Shown: positions 17,508-26,182, numbered from the stretch's first letter. The stretch: 64,000 nucleotides of DNA from Exiguobacterium sp. s124 (GCF_018617485.1 NZ_JACSKH010000001.1:1178001-1242000), one strand, 5' to 3'. Made by a program: numbers and translations. The notes: a model not told the origin generated them from the sequence alone.

Positions 17508-17687
17508 TCAACCGATCTTCGTCGTATTCGGCACAATGTCTTCGAACCTAAGTTGCGTCTGTTCCTCCGTACGTGTGACAATCTCGGCCCGGACCACTTG
17601 CTCGCCCTTCTGGATAACCCGCATGCCCTCAATATATCGCATCACTTCCATGATCTCTTCCTTTGACCCGATGATTGCCAGTTGCAT
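17508..17687 (-). CDS. small hypothetical protein, 59 aa, DUF3970-like
   Basis: Starts at the ATG at 17687 after GGAGG (MQLAIIGSKEEIMEVMRYIE). The beta-strand followed by a regulatory-looking helix resembles small DUF3970-type proteins common in Bacilli prophages; the match is weak and function unknown. A short hairpin after the stop (17490-17507) may end transcription. Confidence 0.5.
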   Translation of the reverse strand: MQLAIIGSKEEIMEVMRYIEGMRVIQKGEQVVRAEIVTRTEEQTQLRFEDIVPNTTKIG

Positions 17688-18000
17688 ATGATTGCCTCCC
17701 CGTTCCACAAACAGGCGAAGATTTAATAAAGTAATATACCCGTATATTACGTAAAAGAAACGAATTTCACACCAGTTCTCCAACTATATTTACTGAACAC
17801 TGGGTGTATGGTCTATGTCTATATAGCAATAAAACTGATTTAAAATAAATCTTTAGATGATGATATATTGTTGACTACTAATTTTTACGTGTTATAAAAA
17901 AATGGTAAATTTATTGAATTATGTTTACAAAAATTCAACCTTTTGTTTTAATTAAAATGTAAATTTAGATTAATTTAACAAAAATGGTGAGGTGGAAAAA
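17688..18000. other. AT-rich intergenic region
   Basis: 313 bp between divergent genes. Apart from the promoter at 17871-17898 and the start-proximal ribosome binding site of the protease gene, nothing was recognised. Confidence 0.6.
17871..17898 (+). promoter_or_regulatory. promoter of the papain-like protease operon
   Basis: TTGACT (17871-17876) and TATAAA (17893-17898) with a 16-bp spacer, about 95 bp before the start at 18001. Confidence 0.6.
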
Positions 18001-18573
18001 TTGAAGAAAGTTATTGTGTCTTTTTTACTGTCATTTATAGTTTTAGGTAATATAAATGCAGTATCGGCAGCGGAAAAAAACTTGGCAATGTATACATACA
18101 GTCAAGAAAAAAGTAACTGGTGCTGGGTGACTGGAGCTCAAATTGTATCACGTTATTTAACTAGTACAATTTATTCTCAGTGTGAGTTGTACAAGGCTGG
18201 AAAAGGTGGAACATCTTGCTCGGGAAATCTAGGTGGTGGTTTTTATGGAGATATGACCAGAGCATTAGAAAGAGGTAACGTTTATCCTGGTTATGCAACT
18301 AACGAATTCGCAAACATGACAACTATAGTTAAAGAAATTAATAGAAATGCACCATTATTAATTAGATTTGGATGGAAAAATACAAATTTGGTTGAAGGGC
18401 ATATGATTGTTGTCCGAGGATATAACACTGACAACGATTATGTCAGATATATTTTCCCATTACAGTCAGCAAGTTTTTCGGATAAAACTTCAGAATTACG
18501 TTCAAATTCATATGCATACACAGAGGAAAACTCAAGTTGGAAAACTACACATTCAAGATGGAATATGTATTGA
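18001..18573 (+). CDS. secreted papain-like cysteine protease (AvrRpt2/C39-like)
   Basis: A 190-residue exported protein with a clear signal peptide (KKVIVSFLLSFIVLGNINAV, cleavage near SAA). The mature part has the papain-fold pattern QEKSNWCWVTGAQIVSRYL with nucleophile Cys41 and oxyanion Gln35, then QCELYKAGK and GHMIVVRGY with catalytic His134. This matches AvrRpt2-like/C39-like proteases. The start is taken as the TTG at 18001 because GGTGAGGTGG lies just before it. The gene is very AT-rich. The next gene follows after 13 bp and is probably cotranscribed. Confidence 0.75.
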   Translation: MKKVIVSFLLSFIVLGNINAVSAAEKNLAMYTYSQEKSNWCWVTGAQIVSRYLTSTIYSQCELYKAGKGGTSCSGNLGGGFYGDMTRALERGNVYPGYATNEFANMTTIVKEINRNAPLLIRFGWKNTNLVEGHMIVVRGYNTDNDYVRYIFPLQSASFSDKTSELRSNSYAYTEENSSWKTTHSRWNMY

Positions 18574-18586
18574 GGAGGACATCTAA

Positions 18587-19345
18587 GTGAAAAACAAGCT
18601 AGTTATTTTGTGCTTATCGATATTTGCAGTATTTAATACACAATTTAGTGTATTTGCGGATGCACCTACTGCAAAATCGGCTGAGCAATTTGCTAAGTTA
18701 CATTTTAAAGAAATTGTATTAGAGCATATTAGATCTGAAGATTCTATGTACTACAATTTATCAAAAAGTGAAGAAATCTCATTCGGTAAATTATATAAAG
18801 TACATACTTTATCAAAAGAGTTTATTTCTTCAAAAAAACAGTTAACCGGTAACCTAGGTATTGAAGATGGGAACCTATATATTTCTGCTGTATATCAAGA
18901 TGGAAATCCAGTGAACGTCATTAGCACATTCAAGAATAATAATGGTGAATTTATGTTTGCTACTTTTGGATTTGGAGCTGAACTTGCAAAAGCTCTTGAT
19001 GAAAAAAGTACAAACGGTGGAAAGATAATTTACGAGGAACCAGCTGATTCTTGGTACATCTTTGAAAATGGGCGAGTGTCTGGATTCTCTAAACCAACAG
19101 ATAATATGTTAGGTGGAGAAAGTTTAACGTTAAAAGAGTTTCGAGAGTATGTATATGATAAATACGGTAACTTAACTGGAATTACTGAAAAAGGAGAGCA
19201 AACAAAAGTAGGTACTAGTTTTCAGAAAGCTTATGAAAAAAAGGCACCTGAGATAGTTCTTCAATCAGGTTTGATAATCTCCCTAATTTCAATTATTATC
19301 GGTTTAGTATATTTTAAACGAAAAAAATCTAAAATCTCAGTATGA
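18587..19345 (+). CDS. exported, C-terminally membrane-anchored hypothetical protein
   Basis: A 252-residue protein with a signal peptide (KNKLVILCLSIFAVFNTQ, cleavage near VFA), an extracellular domain of about 200 residues and one C-terminal helix (about 225-243) followed by a basic KRKKSK tail, so it is held outside the cell on the membrane. GAGGAGG precedes the GTG start. It forms an operon with the secreted papain-like protease. It might be a substrate, inhibitor or immunity factor for that protease; no family was recognised. Confidence 0.65.
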   Translation: MKNKLVILCLSIFAVFNTQFSVFADAPTAKSAEQFAKLHFKEIVLEHIRSEDSMYYNLSKSEEISFGKLYKVHTLSKEFISSKKQLTGNLGIEDGNLYISAVYQDGNPVNVISTFKNNNGEFMFATFGFGAELAKALDEKSTNGGKIIYEEPADSWYIFENGRVSGFSKPTDNMLGGESLTLKEFREYVYDKYGNLTGITEKGEQTKVGTSFQKAYEKKAPEIVLQSGLIISLISIIIGLVYFKRKKSKISV

Positions 19346-19413
19346 TACTTTAAACTGCTAATAGGTAAAATTATTACTTTGTTTTTAGAGTTTCGTTACT
19401 CTGTTACTTAAAT

Positions 19414-19464
19414 AAAAAAGTTGCCATTCTTCCTAAATATTAATGAAGGAGTGGCAACTTTTTT
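19414..19464. terminator. bidirectional terminator after the protease operon
   Basis: AAAAAAGTTGCCA pairs with TGGCAACTTTTTT, with further pairing CTTC/GAAG nearer the loop. Confidence 0.85.
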
Positions 19465-19521
19465 ATGTGGTGAGTAAATGCAACAGAATTAAATACTTAT
19501 ACGATTGGTTTTAAATGATTC

Positions 19522-19570
19522 AATTGCACATCAACTTTTTAAACTTTAATTGCACACCTCATTGCACACT
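19522..19570. repeat. cluster of three ATTGCACA motifs
   Basis: AATTGCACATC, TAATTGCACACC and CATTGCACACT occur within 50 bp at the right boundary. They may be binding sites for the integrase arm or core domains. Confidence 0.45.
19559..19570. repeat. right 12-bp direct repeat of integrated element (candidate attR)
   Basis: TCATTGCACACT, identical to 11066-11077 and in the same orientation. It marks the change from AT-rich cargo to chromosome-like sequence. Confidence 0.65.
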
Positions 19571-19734
19571 AAGTAGATTATGCTAGTCGACAAGGCAATC
19601 GTTACCCCTATTTAATATAGTAGAAGATGACAAGGGACGAGGGACGAAACAATATAAATAGTACTATCAATTCTTCGGGAAACGTCGTCCACGACCAGAT
19701 CGTGACACGTCATCAAAACCTGAATAAGAGATCG

Positions 19735-19764
19735 AATGACCGTTCTAGTGGGCGGTCATTTTTT
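19735..19764 (+). terminator. orphan terminator right of the element
   Basis: AATGACCG pairs with CGGTCATT, followed by a T tract. No gene lies just before it; it may be the original terminator of the methyltransferase gene, or end a small RNA. Confidence 0.75.
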
Positions 19765-19850
19765 CTCGTTCCCCTAAAACCAACTCAGTTGTTTCATCAT
19801 TGGGCGAACAGGTTATACATATCATATGTATAATAAGAGGGGGACATAGG

Positions 19851-20033
19851 ATGCAAAAGTATACGGTCGAATACCAGTTACATGCGAAAGAGCAGAATAC
19901 CCGGACGGTCGAGGTAGAGATGGATCGGGTGCCAGACTTGAATAACCAAGAAGAATTAAACGCTGCCTACCAAATCGTTTCGGACGCCATTCGGGAACCG
20001 ATTACAAGTTTTGAGATTGTATCCATTACATGA
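19851..20033 (+). CDS. small hypothetical protein, 60 aa
   Basis: MQKYTVEYQLHAKEQNTRTV: a short, charged protein without known domain. AGAGGGGG precedes the ATG, and TATAAT (19829-19834) lies 17 bp before the ATG as a possible -10. A terminator follows its stop. The expression signals make it a real gene although no function can be given. Confidence 0.6.
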   Translation: MQKYTVEYQLHAKEQNTRTVEVEMDRVPDLNNQEELNAAYQIVSDAIREPITSFEIVSIT

Positions 20034-20058
20034 GCCCGGGGCAATTGCTTCGGGCTTT
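20033..20058 (+). terminator. terminator
   Basis: AGCCCG..CGGGCT stem with inner CAATTG loop, followed by TTTC; overlaps the stop codon of the 60-aa gene. Confidence 0.7.
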
Positions 20059-20086
20059 CTACATATGACTTAAAGGAGTGGACAGA

Positions 20087-20989
20087 TTGAATATTTTAGT
20101 AGTAGGACTTGGTGATGTGGCTAAAAAGGCGTATCTCCCTGTGTATGCCGGCTTGAAAGGTATTGGTGTGTATCTCGTGTCAAGGAGTGAAGAGAAGTTG
20201 AACGACATCGTATCGACGTATTGTTTCGAAGGAGGATATACGAACCTTCAGGACGTTTCGATGACTCAAATTGATGCTGTCATGATTCATTCGACAACAG
20301 CGGTTCATTACGAGCAAGCCAAGTATTGTCTAGAGCAAGGTAAGCATGTCTTCATCGACAAACCAATCACGTTTGCACTTGAAGAGACTGAGCGACTTGT
20401 CGCATTGGCGAAAGAGAAAGGCGTTCATCTCGTCACGGGCTTCAATCGTCGATTCGCGACGGCCACTCAGGCGTTGAAACAAGTCGAGCAAAAGAATATG
20501 GTGTTCATTCAAAAAAATAGGACGTATAAACCGGCCACACTGCGAGAATTCGTCATCGAAGATTTTGTACATGTCGTCGATACATTACGTTATTTAACGG
20601 ACCTTCAACCTGTCGAACGGTTGCGTGTCACTCCACGTTATGACGGGGATGTATTGAAACAAGTCATGATTCACTTCACTGCAGGTGGAATCGAAGCAAT
20701 CGGTTGGATGAACCGAGATAACGGCTGCACCGAAGAAGTGATGGAGGTCATGTCACCGTCAGTGAAACGAGTCACGCGTGACGTCGAACGGATTATGGAA
20801 TACGGGGTCGACGGGATGACGGAATGGTCGCTAGACCCTTGGGAGTCAAATTTGAAGCGTCGAGGTTTCATCGACTTGATTGAAGATTTTGTGAAACTGT
20901 TAAAAGGGGAACCGAATAGGTCTGTCGTCGCTGAAGATAGTCTAGTGACGCATCGACTATGTGAAGAGATTCTTGAGGCCGTGCAATGA
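20087..20989 (+). CDS. Gfo/Idh/MocA family NAD(P)-dependent oxidoreductase
   Basis: A 300-residue sugar- or inositol-type dehydrogenase. The N-terminal Rossmann fold has VVGLGDVAKKAYLPVY, then GKHVFIDKPIT (the family's EKP motif as DKP) and GFNRRF. The C-terminal alpha/beta domain follows. A TTG at 20087, 8 bp after AAAGGAG, is the likely start; the GTG at 20078 overlaps that site. Substrate unknown. The next gene is a symporter 59 bp downstream, possibly cotranscribed. Confidence 0.85.
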   Translation: MNILVVGLGDVAKKAYLPVYAGLKGIGVYLVSRSEEKLNDIVSTYCFEGGYTNLQDVSMTQIDAVMIHSTTAVHYEQAKYCLEQGKHVFIDKPITFALEETERLVALAKEKGVHLVTGFNRRFATATQALKQVEQKNMVFIQKNRTYKPATLREFVIEDFVHVVDTLRYLTDLQPVERLRVTPRYDGDVLKQVMIHFTAGGIEAIGWMNRDNGCTEEVMEVMSPSVKRVTRDVERIMEYGVDGMTEWSLDPWESNLKRRGFIDLIEDFVKLLKGEPNRSVVAEDSLVTHRLCEEILEAVQ

Positions 20990-21048
20990 ACGGGCTGTTT
21001 CTCGCAGATTCAGAGCGGGTAAAAACCCGATAAAAGGAGGCGATTTCG

Positions 21049-22467
21049 TTGGATATCCGTGAACTGATTATGCAAATCAATGACTATTTATGGTCGTACC
21101 TTCTCATCTTCGTATTGATAGCAGGAGGACTTTATTTTACGATTCGGATGGGGTTCGTCCAGTTTCGGATGCTACCTGAGATGTTCAAGTTACTATTTGT
21201 GAAAGGTCTTAAACACGAGAAAGGTCAGGTCTCTTCTTTCCAGGCGTTCGCCATTGGAACGGCGGCACGTGTCGGTACGGGAAACATAGCCGGTGTATCG
21301 ACCGCAATCGCACTAGGAGGTCCTGGTGCCGTGTTCTGGATGTGGCTCATTGCCCTGATTGGAGCGGCATCGGCGTTTGTTGAAAGTACGCTCGCCCAAG
21401 TATATAAAGTGCACGACGGCAAGGCGTGGCGCGGTGGACCGGCCTACTACATCGAACGAGCGCTCGGAGAACGCTGGCTTGGGATTGTATTTGCGATTTT
21501 GATTACGTTTGCGTTCGGTTTCGCGTTCAATTCGGTACAGGCAAACACAATCGCCCTTTCGGTCAATAATGTGTTTGAGATCGACACGGTATGGGTCGGG
21601 TTGATTTTGTCGGTTGTCACCGCTATCGTCATCTTTGGTGGGATTCGTTCGATTTCAACGTTATCAGGAATCATCGTCCCGGTCATGGCTGGGGGATATA
21701 TTCTGCTCGCCATCTGGGTCGTGCTGACAAATCTCGATGTCGTACCTCAAGTCTTTTCGGCGATCTTCTCTGAAGGCGTACTCGGTTTCCAACAATTGTT
21801 CGGTGGAGCGGTCGGAGCGGCAGTCCTTCAAGGGATTCGACGAGGGCTGTTCTCGAACGAGGCTGGGATGGGATCTGCGCCAAACGCGGCAGCTACGGCT
21901 GAAGTGAGTCATCCGGTCAAACAAGGATTGATTCAATCGCTCAGCGTATTTGTGGACACGTTGTTCATCTGTACGGCAACGGCGATGATTGTTTTGATCT
22001 CAGGCGTAGAAGGGTCTGAGTCGTTCCAAGGGATTGAGCTTGCCCAAGAGGCACTTCTCGTTGAAATCGGTCCGATTGCGACGACGCTTATGACAATCGC
22101 GATTCTCCTCTTCGCCTTCAGTTCCATTTTGGCCAACTACTATTACGGAGAAACAAATATTGAATTCATCTCGGAAAAGAAACGCTATCTGATAATCTAT
22201 CGAATTGCAGTAATTGGAATGGTCATGTTTGGTTCAGTTCGGTCGGCTGGATTAGTCTGGTCCATCGCTGATATCTTTATGGGCCTTATGGCGCTCGTCA
22301 ACATGTATGCGATCTTCCGACTAAGTAAAGTCGCGAAGACGTTACTAGATGACTACATGGCGCAAAAGAAAGAAGGGCGAGACCCGGAATTCTTCAAAGA
22401 AGGGGTCGACCTTCCCGGAAAAGAGCACATCGAAGCATGGGAAGCGAAAAAAGAAGAAATCAGTTAA
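21049..22467 (+). CDS. sodium:alanine/glycine symporter, AGCS family
   Basis: A 472-residue membrane protein with about ten hydrophobic helices. Family signatures GTGNIAGVSTAIALGGPGAV and SNEAGMGSAPNAAATAEV are present. AGCS carriers import alanine or glycine, and some glutamine, with Na+. Translation starts at a TTG, 8 bp after AAAGGAGG; no ATG with a site is near. It lies after the oxidoreductase on the same strand and ends at a hairpin. Confidence 0.9.
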   Translation: MDIRELIMQINDYLWSYLLIFVLIAGGLYFTIRMGFVQFRMLPEMFKLLFVKGLKHEKGQVSSFQAFAIGTAARVGTGNIAGVSTAIALGGPGAVFWMWLIALIGAASAFVESTLAQVYKVHDGKAWRGGPAYYIERALGERWLGIVFAILITFAFGFAFNSVQANTIALSVNNVFEIDTVWVGLILSVVTAIVIFGGIRSISTLSGIIVPVMAGGYILLAIWVVLTNLDVVPQVFSAIFSEGVLGFQQLFGGAVGAAVLQGIRRGLFSNEAGMGSAPNAAATAEVSHPVKQGLIQSLSVFVDTLFICTATAMIVLISGVEGSESFQGIELAQEALLVEIGPIATTLMTIAILLFAFSSILANYYYGETNIEFISEKKRYLIIYRIAVIGMVMFGSVRSAGLVWSIADIFMGLMALVNMYAIFRLSKVAKTLLDDYMAQKKEGRDPEFFKEGVDLPGKEHIEAWEAKKEEIS

Positions 22468-22477
22468 ATCGAGATAC

Positions 22478-22514
22478 GAGAGTGCTTCCAAAAAGGGAAG
22501 CCTCTCTGTCTTTT
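22478..22514 (+). terminator. terminator after AGCS symporter
   Basis: GAGAG-GCTTCC pairs with GGAAGC-CTCTC (one bulge) around AAAAA, with a weak T-rich tail. Confidence 0.6.
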
Positions 22515-22573
22515 CAATTTATTTATTTCAAATACCGCATTTTAATTATATTTCATGAAAGAAGAGAGTAATT

Positions 22574-23404
22574 ATGAAACAAGTTTTGATGACAATCGTC
22601 AAGCGTTTCTTTACAGAACGCTTTTTTGATCAAGCAGCTATGTTGGCCTATTATTTCATTCTATCCACGTTCCCGTTCTTATTATTCGTTCTAGGGATTG
22701 TTGGCTTATTACCATTCACGAGCGGGGATGTGATTCAAGCGTTATCGCTCATCATGCCTGAAGCTAGCTATCGACTTTTAGAAGGAAATATTGAGGCGAT
22801 TTTCGACAACTCCAAACTGAAATTGGCATCATTCAGCATTTTGCCCGCTCTTTGGATTTCTTCGATCGCCGTACAATCATTGGTCCGTGCTTTGAATGAT
22901 GCTTATCGAGCAGTCCGAAATAAAGCATTTTGGAGAGGGGTCTTACAAGATATTGCGATTACATTGGCACTTATGTTCGTACTGCCGTTTTCATTACTCG
23001 TACCGGTAATCGAGACGGCACTTCGAGAAGTGTCTTCTTACATCTTGTTCATCGATGAAATTGTCACAACCTATGCTCAAATCTGGTTTTACTTCAGATG
23101 GATTGTTGGGACGGGTCTACTCTTTACGGTATTCATCTTCGTCTATAAATGGTTGCCAAGTATATCAGGTACATTTAAGAATAGCTGGGCCGGTGCTGCA
23201 TTTGCGACTATGGGAATTTTAATCGTATCTAACGTATTCAGTTACTACTCGCAGTTTGCGAACTATGAACAGTTCTACGGTCAACTTGGGGCGTTCATTG
23301 TCTTATTAATTTGGTTTTACCTTGCAGCTTCCGTCATTTTGCTCGGCGGACTCTTGAATGCGACATTAATCGAAAGGAAAGAAAAAACTTCATTAGACGT
23401 GTAA
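22574..23404 (+). CDS. YihY/virulence factor BrkB family inner membrane protein
   Basis: A 276-residue protein with six predicted helices and the family features AAMLAYYFILSTFPFLL near the start, LNDAYRAV in the middle and GQLGAFIVLLIWFYLAASVILLGG.. late. Members were once called RNase BN but are membrane proteins of uncertain transport function. AGAAGAGAG precedes the ATG. Separate from the following two small membrane genes by 71 bp. Confidence 0.87.
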   Translation: MKQVLMTIVKRFFTERFFDQAAMLAYYFILSTFPFLLFVLGIVGLLPFTSGDVIQALSLIMPEASYRLLEGNIEAIFDNSKLKLASFSILPALWISSIAVQSLVRALNDAYRAVRNKAFWRGVLQDIAITLALMFVLPFSLLVPVIETALREVSSYILFIDEIVTTYAQIWFYFRWIVGTGLLFTVFIFVYKWLPSISGTFKNSWAGAAFATMGILIVSNVFSYYSQFANYEQFYGQLGAFIVLLIWFYLAASVILLGGLLNATLIERKEKTSLDV

Positions 23405-23475
23405 TTGCTAGTTATCATTTAAAAGAATAGGGAATGGTAACGTAAGGTCACATCATCTAAGCGGAGGTGGGAAAC

Positions 23476-24030
23476 ATGGATATGCAACGGCTCGTACACA
23501 ATCGTCGTTTCATCGATCAATCATTGTTTTACCTCGCCTTACATCTGTGGAAATGGGTTCTTCTGTTACCTGTCTTATTCTACCTCGACGTATCGTTTCG
23601 ACATTCGCCATTCTCTGAGTTTCTGATCGTTAGTATCATCCTGTATCTCATGTTTCGGGTGATACAATACGTCATCGCCAGCCGTGCTTCTTTCATGGAA
23701 TTGGTTGAGTTCGGCTATTCAGTTTTATCACTCGTTCTCGTCTTTTCATTTTTGATGGAAATCGGTGCACCACCGGTCGCCATAGCCATCATTGGCGCAG
23801 CATACCTGAGCCATCCGATGCTTGCATTGCATCATTATCAAAATTTCTCTGAACGAAAATGGCTGAATAAGCAATTTCAATTGTTTAGTCCGATGTTGCG
23901 CCAAGGAGAGGTACCTGTTCATGTCCTCGTATTGACGGAAGATGAAATAGTGATTACTGTAGAGAGTGGAAAAGAGTTTACGTACCGTCATATTTATTGG
24001 GGCGGTTTTTATGTAGAAAATGCTTCCTAA
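23476..24030 (+). CDS. membrane protein of unknown function, 184 aa
   Basis: Three or four hydrophobic segments (about residues 17-35, 40-58, 75-90, 93-108), then a soluble C-terminal part with the strands VLVLTEDEIVITVESGK. GGAGGTG precedes the ATG at 23476. The small membrane gene at 24046 follows after 15 bp, so they likely form an operon. No family was recognised. Confidence 0.6.
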   Translation: MDMQRLVHNRRFIDQSLFYLALHLWKWVLLLPVLFYLDVSFRHSPFSEFLIVSIILYLMFRVIQYVIASRASFMELVEFGYSVLSLVLVFSFLMEIGAPPVAIAIIGAAYLSHPMLALHHYQNFSERKWLNKQFQLFSPMLRQGEVPVHVLVLTEDEIVITVESGKEFTYRHIYWGGFYVENAS

Positions 24031-24045
24031 AAGGTGGTTACTCCG

Positions 24046-24351
24046 TTGTTTAGTGGATTCGACAATATCATTGTCATTTTGTTCTGGATTGCGACATTCA
24101 TTGCGTTCTTCAAAGGAGCGTATGATATGTGGCGTGAATATCGAACGACGAAAGAAAAATCAGTGTTATACTATCTAATCGCGATGATCATTACATGGTT
24201 CTGGTTTAACCCATATGAATTGATGGCACTCCATCCGTTCGTATTGATGGCGTATTATTGGAATCGAAATAAATGGATGCGTAACGCTATGCTCGTATTA
24301 GTGCTCGTTCCATTCGTGATTCGCGTCTGGTTAATCGCAGCAACGATGTAA
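24046..24351 (+). CDS. small membrane protein, 101 aa
   Basis: About three hydrophobic segments (IIVILFWIATFIAFFKGAYD, then LIAMIITWFWFNPY, then MLVLVLVPFVIRVWLIA). AAAGGTGG lies 8 bp before a TTG, the likely start; a GTG at 24034 is inside that site. Probably cotranscribed with the 184-aa membrane protein. Function unknown. Confidence 0.58.
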   Translation: MFSGFDNIIVILFWIATFIAFFKGAYDMWREYRTTKEKSVLYYLIAMIITWFWFNPYELMALHPFVLMAYYWNRNKWMRNAMLVLVLVPFVIRVWLIAATM

Positions 24352-24354
24352 GAC

Positions 24355-24389
24355 AAAAACTCGGTCCCTTTGAAGGGAACCGAGTTTTT
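24355..24389. terminator. bidirectional terminator
   Basis: AAAAACTCGGTCCCTT pairs with AAGGGAACCGAGTTTTT (one bulged A) around TG, between convergent genes. Confidence 0.88.
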
Positions 24390-24403
24390 GTTTTGAACTT
24401 TGA

Positions 24404-25885
24404 TTATTCTTTTTTCGCAGCTGCCAATTCGGCTTCCATTTCACCGAATTCACGGTTGATGCGTTTTTGTTCTTTCTGGCTAGTAAAGTTACTGACAAGT
24501 ACGATTGCCAACATACTTAAGAAGAAGCCAGGAACCATTTCGTAAAGGACAGTTGAGAGTCCAGTGACGATCCAAAGAATAACTGTGATAGCACCTACAA
24601 GAATACCAGCAAGGGCACCTTGGCGTGTCATCTTGTTCCAATAAAGTGACAATAGGATTGCTGGTCCGAATGCAGAACCGAAACCGGCCCAAGCATAACC
24701 AACGAGTGTCAAGATTGTACTAGAAGGGTTGAGTGACATAAGTGTCGCTACAAATCCGACGAGTAAGACACCGATACGACCAGCGCGTACCATTGTTTTT
24801 TCACTTGCTTCTTTATTAAAGAACTTGCGATAGAAGTCTTCTGTCAAAGCAGACGACGTAACGAGCAATTGTGACGATACAGTCGACATAACCGCTGCAA
24901 GAATCGCAGCTAACAAGAATCCAGTGATGAACGGGTGGAACAAGACTTCAGAGAATCGAATGAAGACTGTTTCCGGGTCACCGAGCGGATTCCCTTGTCC
25001 ACGGAAGTATGCGATTCCGACGAAACCAGTCATGACTGCACCGATGATTGATACTGTCATCCAGCTCATTCCGATGCGGCGAGCTGTTTTCAAGGATTTC
25101 ACATCACGGATTGCCATAAAGCGAACGATGATGTGCGGCTGACCGAAGTAGCCAAGTCCCCAAGCGAGGAGACCGATAATCCCGAGTGTCGTTGTCCCTT
25201 TGAAGAGATCGAACAAGTCGGCATTAATTGTTGTTGCAGAGTTGACAGCAGTGTCCACTCCACCGAGATCCGTTAAAGCAACAAATGGAACGAGCACGAG
25301 TGCCAAGAACATGATGACACCTTGTGCGAAGTCCGTCCAACTAACTGCCGTGAACCCACCGAAGAGGGTATATAAGATGACGACACTAATTGTGACGATG
25401 ACACCTGTCTGATAGTTTAATCCAAATGAGCTTTCAAACAACTTCCCACCAGAAACAAGTCCGGCTGACGTATAGAACGTGAAGAAGATGATGATGACGG
25501 ATGCAGATAGGATCCGTAGCCAGTTCGAGTGATCTCGGAACCGATTCTCTAAGAAGTCTGGAATCGTAATCGAATCGTTCGCCATCTCTGTGAAGACGCG
25601 AAGTCGTGGAGCAACTAACAAGTAGTTCAAGTAAGCTCCGATGACCAATCCAACGGCTAACCAAATTGCTGATAGTCCAGTTGCATACATTGCACCCGGT
25701 AGTCCCATTAACATCCAACCACTCATATCCGAAGCTCCGGCTGACATGGCTGTAACTCCTGGCCCCATTTTACGGCCACCTAACATATAATCTGATGAAT
25801 CGGTCGTTCGCTTGTACGCAACGTATCCGATAAGAAGCATCATCACGAGATAAAGCGCGATTGATACCCATTCTTGCCATAGCAT
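24404..25885 (-). CDS. putP: sodium/proline symporter, SSS family
   Basis: A 493-residue carrier with about 13 helices. PutP features include DYMLGGRKMGPGVTAMSAGA, SDMSGWMLMGLPGAMY and later FRGQGNPLGDPETVF. It imports proline with Na+ for nutrition or osmoprotection (OpuE-type proteins are close relatives). TAGGAGGTAATTC precedes the ATG. The upstream region has a TGTGTGA-N5-TCACACA palindrome that may be an operator. Confidence 0.9.
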   Translation of the reverse strand: MLWQEWVSIALYLVMMLLIGYVAYKRTTDSSDYMLGGRKMGPGVTAMSAGASDMSGWMLMGLPGAMYATGLSAIWLAVGLVIGAYLNYLLVAPRLRVFTEMANDSITIPDFLENRFRDHSNWLRILSASVIIIFFTFYTSAGLVSGGKLFESSFGLNYQTGVIVTISVVILYTLFGGFTAVSWTDFAQGVIMFLALVLVPFVALTDLGGVDTAVNSATTINADLFDLFKGTTTLGIIGLLAWGLGYFGQPHIIVRFMAIRDVKSLKTARRIGMSWMTVSIIGAVMTGFVGIAYFRGQGNPLGDPETVFIRFSEVLFHPFITGFLLAAILAAVMSTVSSQLLVTSSALTEDFYRKFFNKEASEKTMVRAGRIGVLLVGFVATLMSLNPSSTILTLVGYAWAGFGSAFGPAILLSLYWNKMTRQGALAGILVGAITVILWIVTGLSTVLYEMVPGFFLSMLAIVLVSNFTSQKEQKRINREFGEMEAELAAAKKE

Positions 25886-25939
25886 TGAATTACCTCCTAT
25901 TAAGTTAAGAAAATCTATTTCATCAAACTCGTTCGCGAT

Positions 25940-25958
25940 TGTGTGAAGACATCACACA
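25940..25958. promoter_or_regulatory. CRP/FNR-like palindrome upstream of putP
   Basis: TGTGTGA, AGACA, TCACACA: perfect 7-bp arms, 5-bp spacer. Resembles TGTGA-TCACA sites but with N5 instead of N6. It lies 55 bp before the putP start. Confidence 0.35.
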
Positions 25959-26182
25959 GTCAAAAGCAAAAGTTGAAAAGGCGAACTTGTGTCTTACCTT
26001 ACCGAACGATTTAAATGATTGCAAACTGACACCTTTTCATAAAAATGGCTCTAAAGCCCGTCGTATCAACGGATGAGAGTGAAAATGAGGTGTTTAAAAG
26101 TTTAAATATTCTGAATATTTGAAATGTTGAGGACTTCCCTGTGTAACATTTCTGTAATATTAGACCTGATTTTTCAGAAAAA

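Larger units (their letters stand above)
19346..19850. other. intergenic stretch with right end of the element
   Basis: 505 bp without a supported gene. It holds a terminator (19414-19464), a cluster of ATTGCACA motifs with the right 12-bp repeat (19522-19570), about 165 bp of unexplained chromosomal sequence, and a second terminator (19735-19764). Confidence 0.7.

Noticed and set aside
18001-18573. Protease gene as an antibiotic-peptide (bacteriocin) precursor processing enzyme
   Set aside because: No leader-peptide substrate or ABC transporter is nearby, and the protein is itself exported.
11066-19570. Element read as an active conjugative or complete phage
   Set aside because: No relaxase, conjugation, replication, repressor or structural genes were found.
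19627-19833. 68-aa open frame in the right flank of the element
   Set aside because: Runs through a strong terminator and has no ribosome binding site; the product shows no recognisable features.
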